A stretch of 64,000 bases of DNA from Palsa-504 sp963795795 (GCA_963795795.1 CAWCJS010000003.1:248001-312000), one strand, 5' to 3'. Counted from the stretch's first letter, positions 17,167-27,075 are shown. Numbers and translations: made by a program. Notes: a model not told the origin generated them from the sequence alone.

Positions 17167-18816
17167 ATGGACACGCAGACGATTTACCGTCGGCGCTGGG
17201 TCATCCTCAGCGTGCTGATCGTCGGGCTGCTCGCCATCGTCATCGACAACACCGTGCTCAACGTGGCACTGAAGACTATCGCCGAGCCACGCGGGGGCCT
17301 CGGCGCGAGCCAGAGCCAGCTCGAATGGGCCATCAACTCGTACACCCTGGTATTCGCCGGCCTGCTCTTCACGTTCGGCGTGATCGGCGACAAGGTCGGC
17401 CGCAAGCGCATGCTCATGATCGGGCTGGTGCTGTTCGGTATCGCCTCGCTGCTCTCGGCCTACTCACGGACCCCCGAGCAGCTGATCTTCGCGCGGGCCG
17501 CGATGGGCCTGGGCGGCGCGGCGGTCATGCCGCAGACCCTGTCGATCATCTCCAACGTCTTCGAGCCCGCCGAGCGCGCGCGGGCGATCGGCCTGTGGGC
17601 CATGGCGGTCGGCATCGGCGTCGCCACCGGCCCGGTGCTCGGCGGCGTCCTGCTCGACCACTTCTGGTGGGGTTCGGTCTTCCTGATCAACGTGCCGGTC
17701 ACCGTGTTCGGCGCCATCGCGGCCTTCATGCTGGTGCCCGAGTCGCGCAACCACGAGGCCGGCGGGATCGACTACCTGGGCGTGCTGCTGTCCATCGCGG
17801 GCCTGGTCCTGCTGGTGTACGGGATCGTCCAGGGCGGCGACATCGGCTCCTGGATTCACCCGACCGTCCTCGGCCCGATCGCGGGCGGCCTGGCCATCCT
17901 GGCGGCGTTCGGCTGGTACGAGACCAAGATCGCGCATCCCTCGCTGGACGTCCGGCTGTTCCGCGACCACCGGCTCTCCGCGTCGGTGGGAGCGATCGCG
18001 CTGACCTTCTTCGGCATGGGCGGCGTGTTCTTCTTCACCAGCTTCTACCTGCAGAACGTCCGCGGCTACACGCCGCTGGCGGCCGGCCTGCTGACCGTGC
18101 CGTTCGCGGCCGGGCAGATGCTGGCCTCGCCGCGCAGCGCGGGCCTGGTCCGGCATTACGGCGCCAAGACGGTCGGTGCCACCGGCCTGTTCGTCATGGC
18201 GCTGGCCCTGGCCAGCTACGCCACGCTCGGCACCGCGACGCCGATCTGGCTGCTCGGCGTGATCTTCGCGATCCAGGGCGCGGCGATCGGCGCCGTCATG
18301 CCTGCCGCCACCGCGGCCGTCATGGACGTCCTGCCGCGCGAGCGGGCGGGCGCCGGTTCTGCGCTGACCAACATCGCCCGTCAGGTCGCGGTCGCGCTCA
18401 GCGTCGCCGTTCTCGGCTCGATCCTGGCCGAGTTCTACCGCAACTCGCTCAGCCCGTCGCTGACGCACCTGCCCGCCGCTGCCCGTGGCGTGGCTTCGTC
18501 TTCGATCACCGCCACTCAGGCGGTCGCCCAGCAGTTGGGCACCGCCGGGCGGTCGCTGCTGGTCCCGGCGAACGACGCGTTCGTCCACGCCATGCACATC
18601 ACGACGCTCGTGGCGGCGCTGATGGCGGTCGCGGGTGCGCTCGTCGTGGTGCGCTGGATGCCAGGGCGGTCGCGCGAGGCTGTGCCCGCCACGCGCGAGG
18701 CTGTGCCCGCCCTGCGCGAGGCGGGGCCGACCGCGCCCGCGCAGGAGCGTGACTACGAGGCCGAGCTGGCCATAATGGAAGAAGACATGCTCAAGGCCGC
18801 TGAGCGGGAGGTGTGA
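17167..18816 (+). CDS. MFS drug exporter, DHA2 (14-helix) family
   Basis: 549 residues, a second EmrB/QacA-type proton-coupled exporter. The N-terminus MDTQTIYRRRWVILSVLIVG leads into helix 1 with IVIDNTVLNVALKTI. Motif A is GDKVGRKRMLMIG and the helix-5 motif reads GIGVATGPVLGG. A hydrophilic tail of about 60 residues contains the repeat REAVPATREAVPALREA. ATG 17167 has GGAAGG six bases upstream. tetR follows after eight bases. Substrate unknown; its sequence differs enough from the first pump that a recent duplication is unlikely. Confidence 0.93.
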   Translation: MDTQTIYRRRWVILSVLIVGLLAIVIDNTVLNVALKTIAEPRGGLGASQSQLEWAINSYTLVFAGLLFTFGVIGDKVGRKRMLMIGLVLFGIASLLSAYSRTPEQLIFARAAMGLGGAAVMPQTLSIISNVFEPAERARAIGLWAMAVGIGVATGPVLGGVLLDHFWWGSVFLINVPVTVFGAIAAFMLVPESRNHEAGGIDYLGVLLSIAGLVLLVYGIVQGGDIGSWIHPTVLGPIAGGLAILAAFGWYETKIAHPSLDVRLFRDHRLSASVGAIALTFFGMGGVFFFTSFYLQNVRGYTPLAAGLLTVPFAAGQMLASPRSAGLVRHYGAKTVGATGLFVMALALASYATLGTATPIWLLGVIFAIQGAAIGAVMPAATAAVMDVLPRERAGAGSALTNIARQVAVALSVAVLGSILAEFYRNSLSPSLTHLPAAARGVASSSITATQAVAQQLGTAGRSLLVPANDAFVHAMHITTLVAALMAVAGALVVVRWMPGRSREAVPATREAVPALREAGPTAPAQERDYEAELAIMEEDMLKAAEREV

Positions 18817-18823
18817 CACCACC

Positions 18824-19483
18824 ATGCAGCCCGTGACCGTGGCCGACCCGGACACCCAGACCGGGCCGGCCGCGGAGTCGGTCCGCCGGGTCGGCCGCCC
18901 GCGTAGCGAGGCGGCCGAGCAGGCCATCATCGAGGCCACCCTCGACGTGTTCGCCGAGCAGGGGTTCGAGGGCGTCTGCGTCGAGCTCGTCGCCGCCCGG
19001 GCCGGGGTCGGCAAGGCGACCATCTACCGCCGCTGGGCGAACAAGGAGGAACTCCTGCTCGCCGCGCTCGGCTCGCTCAAGTCGCCGTTCCCCGAGCCCA
19101 AGGGCGTCTCGGTCCGGGACGACCTGCTCGCCATGGTCGAGGTGATGTGCGCGGACAAGGCCGACCCGAGAAAGGCGCGGCGGTACGCGCTGCTGCTCGG
19201 CGAGGGGGAGAAGTACCCGCGGCTGATGGCGCGGTACAAGGAGACGGTCGTTGAGCCGCGGCGCGAGGCCTTGCGGGAGGTCATCCGCCGGGGCGTCGAG
19301 ACCGGCGAACTCCGCCCCGACACCGACGTCGAGATCGCCATGCTCACCCTGACCGGCGTCATCATGGCCCAGGAGAAGTCCGCGGCCGGGACGCTGGACG
19401 GCAGCTTCGCCGCCCGCCTGGTCGACGGGCTCCTGCTCGGCCTGTCCACCAGGCCGCCGGAATCCGTCGGTGGCGCCCGCTAA
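18824..19483 (+). CDS. TetR-family transcriptional regulator
   Basis: 219 residues. The HTH lies at about 30-75 (IIEATLDVFAEQGFEGVCVE, ARAGVGKATIYRRWANKEEL) and the ligand domain is of the TetR_C type found with multidrug exporters. GGGAGG precedes the start. It probably represses the upstream MFS gene through the 17043-17065 dyad. Its last four bases overlap the end of the convergent hydrolase gene. Confidence 0.93.
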   Translation: MQPVTVADPDTQTGPAAESVRRVGRPRSEAAEQAIIEATLDVFAEQGFEGVCVELVAARAGVGKATIYRRWANKEELLLAALGSLKSPFPEPKGVSVRDDLLAMVEVMCADKADPRKARRYALLLGEGEKYPRLMARYKETVVEPRREALREVIRRGVETGELRPDTDVEIAMLTLTGVIMAQEKSAAGTLDGSFAARLVDGLLLGLSTRPPESVGGAR

Positions 19484-20337
19484 GCCAGATCCAGACCGGT
19501 CGCGCGCGTGCGGATCCCGGCCAGCGCGGCCGCGACGCAGCCAGGCCGCTCGTGCCAGGGCAGGTGCCCGGCGCCAGGAACCACCACCACCTCGGCCGCC
19601 GGCAGCAGGGCGGCGGTCTCCTGGCCCTGGCTGACCGGCATCGGGCTCTGCGCCCCGAGCACGAACACCGCCGGCACCTGCACCTCGCGGAGTTTGTCGC
19701 CGAAGCCGCTCGCCAGGTGCTCGGCGGCCGAGGCAAAGGTTCCCCCGTACGCCTCGAGCGAGGTCTTGATGTGCGGCGGGAACGGCGGCGCCGCGGCGGG
19801 GTCGGCAAAGTACGAGGGCCAGAGCAGGCTCAGCGACTCCAGGGCGTCGGCGTCGGTCGGGTCTGGCCCGCCCAGGCGGGCGGCGACGATACCGAACTGC
19901 GCGGCCGAAGCGGGCGACAGGCGGTCCACCAGGTGCTGGCCCATTTCCGCGACCCCGCCGTCCCCCACGGCGCCGAGCGGATCGACGATAACCAGCCCGG
20001 CGACGCGGTCGGGATGGGCGAGCCCGAGCTGGAGCGCGAGGTAGCCGCCCCAGGAGTGGCCGAGGACCACCGCCCGGCCCAGGCCGAGGGTGTCGAGCAC
20101 CGCGACGGCGTCGGCCACGTGGCGCTCGACGCTGAACGGGCCGCTGACCGCCGAGGGCGTCAGGCCCCGCTGCTGGTACCTGACCGCGCGCCACCCATCC
20201 GCCTCGGGGTAGAGCATGTCCATGTAGTCCGTCATCGCCGGGCCGCCGTGCAGGAGCAGGAGCGCCGCCCCCGAACCGCTGACGTGCCCGGCGATCGGTC
20301 CCTCGGGGGTCTGAGCTACGAAAGCGTCCTCGGCCAC
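19480..20337 (-). CDS. Alpha/beta hydrolase (proline iminopeptidase-like)
   Basis: 285 residues, cytosolic. The oxyanion HGG occurs in LLLLHGGPAMTDYMD, the nucleophile elbow GHSWGG in AVVLGHSWGGYLAL, and the catalytic His in VVPGAGHLPWHE. RYQQRGLTPS is the prolyl-aminopeptidase-like GCGxS/QRG segment. It is convergent with tetR and monocistronic. Exact substrate unknown; both haloalkane-like and iminopeptidase-like activities are possible. Confidence 0.88.
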   Translation of the reverse strand: MAEDAFVAQTPEGPIAGHVSGSGAALLLLHGGPAMTDYMDMLYPEADGWRAVRYQQRGLTPSAVSGPFSVERHVADAVAVLDTLGLGRAVVLGHSWGGYLALQLGLAHPDRVAGLVIVDPLGAVGDGGVAEMGQHLVDRLSPASAAQFGIVAARLGGPDPTDADALESLSLLWPSYFADPAAAPPFPPHIKTSLEAYGGTFASAAEHLASGFGDKLREVQVPAVFVLGAQSPMPVSQGQETAALLPAAEVVVVPGAGHLPWHERPGCVAAALAGIRTRATGLDLA

Positions 20338-20458
20338 ACGCCAACCCTAGCGAGCGGCGCATCTGATCTCATGATCACGAAGACTTCTATCCACCGCGCC
20401 AGGCATCTGGTACAAAAGGACCGGCCTTCACATGAAACCCTGAGGTGGGAGAACGTCA

Positions 20459-21649
20459 GTGCGTAACTCCAAGACACTGGTGCTGGCCGCCGCCTCGGCG
20501 GCCGCCGTCACCGCGGCCGGGCTGCTGACCGCCACGGCTCTTGTTTCCCCGGCGCATGCCGCAGCTCAGCGGCAGGACGTCCCCAGCTACTCGGTGAAGA
20601 CGATCCTGTTCGGCGCGGACCTGCGCCACCATAACAGCAGGACCGGCCAGAGCGAGGCCCTCACCAAGCCGGACGACATCACTGCGTACGGCGGCAATCT
20701 GTACACCGCGTTCCAGAACGGGGTGGGCCCGCAGGGGCAGCCTGCGCCCGACGGCAACAGGGACAGCACGATCGTCGAGTTCACCCCGGGCGGGTCGGTT
20801 GTCGCCCAGTGGGACGTGACCGGCAAGGTCGACGGCCTGACCGCGAACCCCGGCACCGGTGACGTCATCGCCACGGTGAACGAGGACCTGCACTCCAGCC
20901 TGTACGACATCACGGGCGGGACGGTCGTGCACTACCGCTACAACCAGGCGCTGCCGCACCACGGCGGCACGGACGCGATCTCGTTCTACCGCGGCCACAT
21001 GCTGATCAGCGCGTCCGCGCCGGGTACCACCGGGGCGGCGGCACCGAACGCCGCGTACCCGGCGGTCTACTCGGTGACCCTGAACTCGACCACGCACGTG
21101 GCGACCGTCGAGCCGTACTACGGGGACGAGGCCTCGGCGCACCAGGCCAACCTGGACCACGTGGGCGAGCGCACGACGCTGGCGCTGACGGACCCGGACT
21201 CCAGTGAGGTCGTGCCTTCGGCCGCGCCGCGCTTCCGCGGCGACTTCATGCTGAACAGCCAGGGCGACCTGGAGCTGATCTTCTCCTCCGTGCACTCGTC
21301 GCTGTGGGTACTGAAGCTGGCGCAGTCGATCGACGACACCGCATGGCCGACCGCGTGGGGCAGCACGCTGTACGCCACCGACAACGCTGCGGACACCGTG
21401 AACGCCGTGGACAGCAAGCTGTTCTGGCCCGGCAGGGCATTCGTCGCGGTGACGCCGTGCAACGCGAACACCGCGCCGGCGACTTGCCCGGCCCCGGGCT
21501 TCCCGGCGAACTACCTCGGCGTGCTGGACATGTTCACCGGCCAGATCGCCCGCGTCGACCTGCACGGCCATGCGCTGCACCCGCAGGGCCTGGTCTTCAT
21601 GGTCAACAACGGAGGTACTTCAGCTCCCGGTTTTCCTGGCGTTTCCTGA
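20459..21649 (+). CDS. Secreted beta-propeller-like protein
   Basis: 396 residues with a clear Sec signal peptide: basic MRNSK, then an Ala/Val-rich hydrophobic stretch ending SPAHAAAQ at about residue 35. The mature protein has repeated strand motifs such as DDITAYGGNLYTAFQNGVG, FTPGGSVVAQWDVTGKVDG and VDSKLFWPGRAFVAVTPC, suggestive of a six- or seven-bladed propeller (NHL/SMP-30-like). Two Cys (TPCNAN, ATCPAP) could form a disulfide. GTG start with GGTGGGAG nearby. No enzymatic motif recognised. Confidence 0.8.
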   Translation: MRNSKTLVLAAASAAAVTAAGLLTATALVSPAHAAAQRQDVPSYSVKTILFGADLRHHNSRTGQSEALTKPDDITAYGGNLYTAFQNGVGPQGQPAPDGNRDSTIVEFTPGGSVVAQWDVTGKVDGLTANPGTGDVIATVNEDLHSSLYDITGGTVVHYRYNQALPHHGGTDAISFYRGHMLISASAPGTTGAAAPNAAYPAVYSVTLNSTTHVATVEPYYGDEASAHQANLDHVGERTTLALTDPDSSEVVPSAAPRFRGDFMLNSQGDLELIFSSVHSSLWVLKLAQSIDDTAWPTAWGSTLYATDNAADTVNAVDSKLFWPGRAFVAVTPCNANTAPATCPAPGFPANYLGVLDMFTGQIARVDLHGHALHPQGLVFMVNNGGTSAPGFPGVS

Positions 21650-21688
21650 CCCACGAACGGGGCGAGCGAAGGTCTCGGCCCGCCCCGG

Positions 21689-23503
21689 CTAGGCCAGCGC
21701 CTCGCGCCACCGGTTGGTGATCGGGAGGCGCCGGTCCCGGCCGAAGTTCTTCTGGCTGATCTTCGGGCCCGGCGGGTACTGCCGCCGCTTGTACTCGGCG
21801 GCGTCGACGAGCCGGACCACCCGCGCGACCAGCGCCGGGTCGTGCCCGGCCGCGATCAGCTCGGTCACGCCCATGTCCCGTTCGACGTAATCGTCGAGCA
21901 GCGCGTCGAGCACCTCGTAGGGCGGGAGCGAGTCGGTATCGAACTGCCCGGGCGCCAGCTCGGCGCTGGGCGGCTTGGTGATCGAGTTCTCCGGGATCGG
22001 GGGCAGGTCGCCGCGGCGCACCGCCTCCGCGTTCCGCCACCGGGCCAGCTCCCACACCATCGTCTTGGGCACGTCCTTGATCGGGGCGAACCCGCCCGCC
22101 GAGTCCCCGTACAGCGTCGAGTAGCCGGTCGCGATCTCGCTCTTGTTCCCCGTGGTCAGGACCAGGTGCCCGCCGGCGTTGGACAGCCCCATCAGGACCA
22201 CCCCGCGCACCCGGGCCTGCAGGTTCTCGGCCGGCAGCCCGGCGCTGGGGAACCCGGCGGGGGAGAGTTCCTCGGCGAACGCGTCGACCATCGAGGCGAT
22301 CGGGATCGTCACCGCGTGCAGGCCCTGCCGCTTGACCAGGTCCTCGGCGTCGCTGACCGAGTGCTCGGAGGAGTACCGGCTCGGCATCAGCACCACGTGC
22401 ACGTTCGCGGGACCGATCGCGTCCGCGGCGATCGTCGCGGTCAGCGCCGAGTCGATCCCCCCGGACAGCGCCAGGATGGCCGAGCGGAACCCGTTCTTGC
22501 GCAGGTAGTCTCCGGTCCCGGTGACCAGCGCCGCGTAGACCTCGGCCGGGTCCGACAGCCGCGGCCAGAACGGCCCGTCGGTGATCTCGGCCGGATCCAC
22601 GAACGGAGCGTCCCGCGACACCGGCAGCGCCACCCGCTGGATCGTGATCGTCGTGCCGTCTTCAGCGTCCACCGGCTGGTCAGCGGGCAGCAGCCCCGGA
22701 GCGGCCGCGGGCAGGTCCAGGTCGGCGACCACGAGCGCCTCCTCGAACTGAGGTCCGCGGGCCAGCAGCGTGCCGTCCGCGGCCACCAGGATCGAGTCGC
22801 CGTCGAAGACCAATTCGTCCTGCCCGCCGATCAGGTTGGCGTAGGCGAGCACGGCCCCCGCCTCGCGGGCCCGCCGGACGCACAGGTCCAGCCGCACGTC
22901 GTCCTTGCCCCGCTCGTAGGGTGAGGCATTCGGCACCAGCAGCAGGCTCGCCCCCGCCCGCGCGCACACCGCCACCGGCCCGCCGTCCTGCCACAGGTCC
23001 TCGCAGATCGCGGTGGCGATGTCGACGTGCTCGCCGTCCCCGGTCGGCAGCCGGAACACCGGCAGCGTGTCGCCCGGCACGAAGTAGCGGAACTCGTCGA
23101 ACACCCCGTAGTTCGGCAGGTGGTGCTTGGCCGAGGTGATGATGACGCGCCCGCCGTACAGCAGCGCCGCGGCGTCGAGCGGCGCGCCCGGCGGCAGCCC
23201 GGTCCGCGGCGCCAGGTCGGTCCTGTGGTCCAGGTAACCGGTCACCACCGCGACCCCGCCGAGCCCTTCGGCCCCGAGCCGGGCCGCCACCGCATGCAGC
23301 GTCGCGATCGACGCATCCACGAACGACGCCCGCAGCGCGAGGTCCTCCACCGGGTACCCGGTCAGCATCATCTCGGGGAACACCACGACCCGCGCCCCCC
23401 GCGCATCCGCCCGCCGGGTCCACTCCACGATCAGCTCGGCGTTCCCGTCCAGGTCCCCGACCGTGGCATTGACCTGCGCCAGCGCAATCCTCAGCTTCGT
23501 CAC
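21689..23503 (-). CDS. nadE: NAD+ synthase, glutamine-hydrolysing
   Basis: Final step of NAD synthesis: amidates deamido-NAD using ammonia from glutamine. 604 residues in two domains. The N-terminal nitrilase-fold glutaminase has Glu in VVFPEMMLTGYP, Lys in AKHHLPNYGVFDE and Cys in ATAICEDLWQDGG. The C-terminal synthetase has the PP-loop ALSGGIDSALTATIAAD (about 350) and TTGNKSEIATGYST. The full length matches the actinobacterial two-domain enzyme. It diverges from glnA2 with 52 bases between starts. Confidence 0.97.
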   Translation of the reverse strand: MTKLRIALAQVNATVGDLDGNAELIVEWTRRADARGARVVVFPEMMLTGYPVEDLALRASFVDASIATLHAVAARLGAEGLGGVAVVTGYLDHRTDLAPRTGLPPGAPLDAAALLYGGRVIITSAKHHLPNYGVFDEFRYFVPGDTLPVFRLPTGDGEHVDIATAICEDLWQDGGPVAVCARAGASLLLVPNASPYERGKDDVRLDLCVRRAREAGAVLAYANLIGGQDELVFDGDSILVAADGTLLARGPQFEEALVVADLDLPAAAPGLLPADQPVDAEDGTTITIQRVALPVSRDAPFVDPAEITDGPFWPRLSDPAEVYAALVTGTGDYLRKNGFRSAILALSGGIDSALTATIAADAIGPANVHVVLMPSRYSSEHSVSDAEDLVKRQGLHAVTIPIASMVDAFAEELSPAGFPSAGLPAENLQARVRGVVLMGLSNAGGHLVLTTGNKSEIATGYSTLYGDSAGGFAPIKDVPKTMVWELARWRNAEAVRRGDLPPIPENSITKPPSAELAPGQFDTDSLPPYEVLDALLDDYVERDMGVTELIAAGHDPALVARVVRLVDAAEYKRRQYPPGPKISQKNFGRDRRLPITNRWREALA

Positions 23504-23555
23504 CCTTCCAGCCTATGTAACCGCGCGGAAACACCAGACGGCTAAGGTAAGTGCC

Positions 23556-24917
23556 GTGGACAGGCAGGAAGAGTTCGTGCTGCGCACGCTGGAGGAGCGG
23601 GACATCCGGTTCGTCCGGCTCTGGTTCACCGACGTCCTCGGCACGCTGAAGTCGATAGCGGTCGCCCCCGCGGAGCTCGAGGGCGCCTTCGCCGACGGGA
23701 TCGGGTTCGACGGCTCCGCCATCGAGGGCTTCGCCCGGGTGTACGAGGCGGACATGATCCTGCGCCCGGACCCGGCGACGTTCCAGCTGCTGCCGTGGCG
23801 CGGTGAGTACCCGGGCGTCGCCCGGATGTTCTGCGACATCTCGCTGCCCGACGGGTCGCCGTCGTACGCGGACCCGCGCTGGGTGCTCAAGCGGAACCTG
23901 GGGCGCGCCTCCGAGCTCGGCTTCACGTTCTACGCGCACCCGGAGATCGAGTTCTTCCTGCTCCGGGAGCGGCCCGAGCCGGGGGGCAAGCCGCGGCCGA
24001 TCGACTCCGGCGGCTACTACGACCACACGCCGCACAGCATCGCGCACGACTTCCGCCGGACCGCGATCACCATGCTGGAGTCGATGGGCATCTCCGTGGA
24101 GTACAGCCACCACGAGGGCGCGCCCGGGCAGCAGGAGATCGACCTGCGGTACGCCGACGCGCTGACCACCGCGGACAACATCATGGCGTTCCGGCTGGTC
24201 ATGAAGGAAGTGGCGATCGAGCAGGGCGTGTACGCGACGTTCATGCCGAAGCCGTTCACCGACCACCCCGGCTCCGGCATGCACACCCACGTGTCGCTGT
24301 TCGAAGGCGACAAGAACGCGTTCTACGAGGCGGGCGCCGAGTTCCAGCTGTCCAAGACCGCTCGGGCCTTCATCGCGGGCCTGCTCCAGCACGCCGCGGA
24401 GATCACCGCGGTCTGCAACCAGTGGGTCAACTCCTACAAGCGGCTGTGGGGCGCGGCCGAACGCACGGCGGGCGCGGGCGGTGAGGCGCCCGCGTACGTC
24501 TGCTGGGGGCACAACAACCGCTCGGCCCTGATCCGCGTGCCGATGTACAAGCCGCAGAAGGGCAACTCCACGCGGGTGGAGTTCCGCTCGCTGGACGCCG
24601 CCTGCAACCCGTACCTGGCGTTCGCCGTGATCCTGGCGGCCGGCCTGAAGGGCATCGAGGGCGACTACGAGCTGCCGCCGGGCGCCGAGGACGACGTGTG
24701 GGCGCTCACCTCGGCCGAACGCCGTGCCCTCGGCATCCGCCCCCTGCCGCAGGACCTGGACCAGGCCATCCGGGTGATGCAGGACAGTGAGCTGGTCGCG
24801 GAGACGCTGGGCGAGCACGTCTTCGACTTCTTCCTGCGCAACAAGCGCGAGGAATGGCAGGAGTACCGCCGCCAGGTCACCGAGTACGAACTAGACCGCT
24901 ACCTCCCGGTGCTCTGA
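23556..24917 (+). CDS. glnA2: Glutamine synthetase-type enzyme, GlnA2 subgroup
   Basis: Class I glutamine-synthetase fold, 453 residues from GTG 23556 (VDRQEEFVLRTLEERDIRFV). Active-site pieces: FDGSAIEGFARVYEAD, HPEIEFFL, HHEGAPGQQEIDLRY, GSGMHTHVSLFEGDKN, NSYKRLW and NSTRVEFRSLDAACNPY. The sequence and the position beside nadE match Streptomyces GlnA2, reported as a gamma-glutamylpolyamine synthetase rather than the main glutamine synthetase. A Tyr in GDYELPP lies where GlnA enzymes are adenylylated. I infer polyamine detoxification or use, but a glutamine-forming role cannot be excluded. Confidence 0.9.
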   Translation: MDRQEEFVLRTLEERDIRFVRLWFTDVLGTLKSIAVAPAELEGAFADGIGFDGSAIEGFARVYEADMILRPDPATFQLLPWRGEYPGVARMFCDISLPDGSPSYADPRWVLKRNLGRASELGFTFYAHPEIEFFLLRERPEPGGKPRPIDSGGYYDHTPHSIAHDFRRTAITMLESMGISVEYSHHEGAPGQQEIDLRYADALTTADNIMAFRLVMKEVAIEQGVYATFMPKPFTDHPGSGMHTHVSLFEGDKNAFYEAGAEFQLSKTARAFIAGLLQHAAEITAVCNQWVNSYKRLWGAAERTAGAGGEAPAYVCWGHNNRSALIRVPMYKPQKGNSTRVEFRSLDAACNPYLAFAVILAAGLKGIEGDYELPPGAEDDVWALTSAERRALGIRPLPQDLDQAIRVMQDSELVAETLGEHVFDFFLRNKREEWQEYRRQVTEYELDRYLPVL

Positions 24918-26780
24918 CTACTCCTCGAAGCGGCCGTCTAGGTACCTGGCCAGGAAGCGCTCGGCCGCGGCGTAGAACTTGATCCGGTTCTCCGGCTTGG
25001 CAAAGCCGTGCCCCTCGTCAGGGAACAGCATGTACTCGTGCTCGATCCCGGCCTCCTTCAGGGCGGCCACGATCTGCTCGGATTCGGCCTGCTTGACCCG
25101 CGGGTCGTTGGCGCCCTGGGCGATCAGCAGCGGGATCCGGATGTCCCTGGCCCGGGACAGCGGTGAGCGCGACCACAGGAATTCCTGATCCGTCTCGGGG
25201 TTCCCGGCCCGCTTGTACAGCTGCATCTTCATCGGCGCCCAGTAGGGCGGGATCGACTCGAGCAGCGTCTGGAGGTTCGACGGGCCGACGACGTCCACCG
25301 CGCAGCAGAACACGTCCGGCGTGAACGCGGCGCCGACCAGCGCCGCGTAGCCGCCGTAGGAACCGCCGTAGATGGCCACCTTGGCCGGGTCGGCCCAGCC
25401 CTGACCGACGACGTACGCCACCGCGTCGAGCAGGTCGTCGTGCATCTTGCCGCCCCACTCACGGTCGCCGGCCGAGACGAACGCCTTGCCGTAGCCGGTC
25501 GAGCCGCGGTAATTCACCTGGATGCACAGGTAGCCGCGGTTGGCCAGCCACTGCGCCTCGGGGTCGAAGCCCCACGTGTCTCGGGCCTGCGGTCCGCCGT
25601 GCACGTTGAGCACCGCGGGCAGCCCGGTCCGGCCGCCGCCCGGCGGGAAGGTGACGTACCCGTGCACGGTCAGCCCGTCCCGCGCCTCGAACGAGAACGG
25701 CTCCATCTGCGCGAGCTCGTAGTCCGCCAGCTCCGGGCGGGTGGTGAACAGGAAGGTGCCGGTCCGGCTGGCCCGGTCGTAGGCGAAGTACTGGGCCGGG
25801 CCCACGTCGTCGGTGAAGTTGACCAGCCAGGTCGCGTCGGCCTCGTCGCGTCCGGCGAATCCGGGGTCACCGGGGTTGAGCGCCCGGATCGCCTGGTAGT
25901 CCGGCTCCACCTGCGGGTCGAGCACGTGGTACTCGGCGCGGTCCTTGAGCACCACGCCGATCTGCGGCTCCCGGGTGTCCGGGTGCAGCAGGGCCCCCGT
26001 GACGTCGGCCTCGGGGTCCTCGAGCAGCACCTGGCTATCGCCCGAGGCCAGGTCGATCCTGGTCAGCCGGCCCGTGTCCACGCCGAGCGAGCTGGTGGCC
26101 ACCAGCGCCTTCCCGTCCCCGGTGAACGCCATCGGGTGGCTGGCCGGGGCGTCATCGGCCGGGACCGTCAGCAGCGTCCGCCAGGCGGCGTCCGCGCCGT
26201 CCCGGACGAGCAGGTCAAACCCGCCGTCGGGCAGCGGGGCGATCGCGCCGCGGACCACCATGTCCTCGTCGGCGAGCCAGCCGGCGTACCCGGGGTTCTC
26301 GATCTCCTTGACCAGCTCGCCCGTCTTGAGGTCCAGCCGGTAGACGTCGTGCAGCTGCGGGTTGTCCCGGTTGATCCCGACCAGGACCTCGTCGCGGTGG
26401 CTCTTGCGGGTGGCGATGAGGCGCACCTGGACGCCCTCGAACGGCGTGAGATCGCGCCGTTCCATCGTCTCCAGGTCGACGTCGTAGAGCCGCCAGTTCT
26501 CGTCCCCGCCGGAGTCCTGCACGTACAGCAGGTGCCTGCCGTCCTTGGCCCAGGTGTAAGCCCGGATGCCGCGGTCGCGGTCGTCGGTCACGACGGCTGC
26601 GGCGTCCCAGTCGACACCGGAACCTTCCGGGGCGCTGGCCGCCCGGATCGGCGCGACCCAGACGTTGAGCACCCCCTCGCGCGGTGCGATCCAGGCCATC
26701 CGGGTGCCGTCAGGCGAGATGTTCGGGCTGATGCGCTCGGGATTGCCGAAGAGCACGCTGCGGGGGATTAGTTCGACCAT
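24918..26780 (-). CDS. S9-family peptidase (acylaminoacyl-peptidase-like)
   Basis: 620 residues. An N-terminal beta-propeller (about 1-360, with repeats such as DGTRMAWIAPREGVLNVWVA and DGRHLLYVQDSGGDENWRLY) is followed by the alpha/beta-hydrolase domain. Catalytic residues: Ser in YGGSYGGYAALVG, Asp in LIAQGANDPRVKQ and His in DEGHGFAKPENR. No signal peptide, so probably a cytosolic oligopeptidase. It converges with glnA2, the stops being adjacent. Confidence 0.93.
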   Translation of the reverse strand: MVELIPRSVLFGNPERISPNISPDGTRMAWIAPREGVLNVWVAPIRAASAPEGSGVDWDAAAVVTDDRDRGIRAYTWAKDGRHLLYVQDSGGDENWRLYDVDLETMERRDLTPFEGVQVRLIATRKSHRDEVLVGINRDNPQLHDVYRLDLKTGELVKEIENPGYAGWLADEDMVVRGAIAPLPDGGFDLLVRDGADAAWRTLLTVPADDAPASHPMAFTGDGKALVATSSLGVDTGRLTRIDLASGDSQVLLEDPEADVTGALLHPDTREPQIGVVLKDRAEYHVLDPQVEPDYQAIRALNPGDPGFAGRDEADATWLVNFTDDVGPAQYFAYDRASRTGTFLFTTRPELADYELAQMEPFSFEARDGLTVHGYVTFPPGGGRTGLPAVLNVHGGPQARDTWGFDPEAQWLANRGYLCIQVNYRGSTGYGKAFVSAGDREWGGKMHDDLLDAVAYVVGQGWADPAKVAIYGGSYGGYAALVGAAFTPDVFCCAVDVVGPSNLQTLLESIPPYWAPMKMQLYKRAGNPETDQEFLWSRSPLSRARDIRIPLLIAQGANDPRVKQAESEQIVAALKEAGIEHEYMLFPDEGHGFAKPENRIKFYAAAERFLARYLDGRFEE

Positions 26781-26816
26781 GACCCATGCCTACCACACCG
26801 TTTGAATTATCCAGAA

Positions 26817-27059
26817 CTACCGCTGGTGACCGGCCCGCAACCAGGCGAGGTAATCGGCGACCGCGGTGTCCGTGTCGTAGGCGGGCTGGTAGCCCGTGTC
26901 CTGGCGGAGCCTGCTGATGTCGAGGCAGACCCCCTGGCTGGATCCCGGGCTGCGGCTCTCGGGCAGCCTCGATGGTGGCGCGTCCGCGACGAGGTACCTG
27001 ACACGCGGCCGCGACGTCCCGCTCGGTGATCACCCGCCCGGCGGCGACGTTGTAGGTCC
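26817..27059 (-). pseudogene. NAD-dependent epimerase/dehydratase remnant (C-terminal end)
   Basis: The minus strand preserves the last about 80 codons of an SDR-type sugar epimerase in two frames. GTYNVAAGRVITERDVAA lies at the upstream side. After a shift near 27000 it reads VRYLVADAPPSRLP and LDISRLRQDTGYQPAYDTD, then ADYLAWLRAGHQR and a stop at 26817-26819. The 5' part is missing and the remnant abuts the marR operator, so a deletion or insertion junction lies close to 27060. Confidence 0.65.
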
Positions 27060-27075
27060 CGCTAGCATGCTAGCG
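27060..27075. promoter_or_regulatory. Perfect 16-bp palindrome, probable MarR operator
   Basis: CGCTAGCATGCTAGCG is exactly self-complementary and lies 14 bases upstream of the marR start codon. A palindrome here is the expected form of an autoregulatory MarR site. ACTATTCT just after it may be the -10 region. Confidence 0.75.

Noticed and set aside
17464..19023. 519-codon open frame on the minus strand opposite the MFS and tetR genes
   Set aside because: Arg/Gly/His-rich low-complexity translation with no motif; it mirrors two genes with clear families on the plus strand.
22680..24818. 712-codon minus-strand frame opposite glnA2
   Set aside because: A GC-rich shadow frame; glnA2 and nadE explain the region fully.
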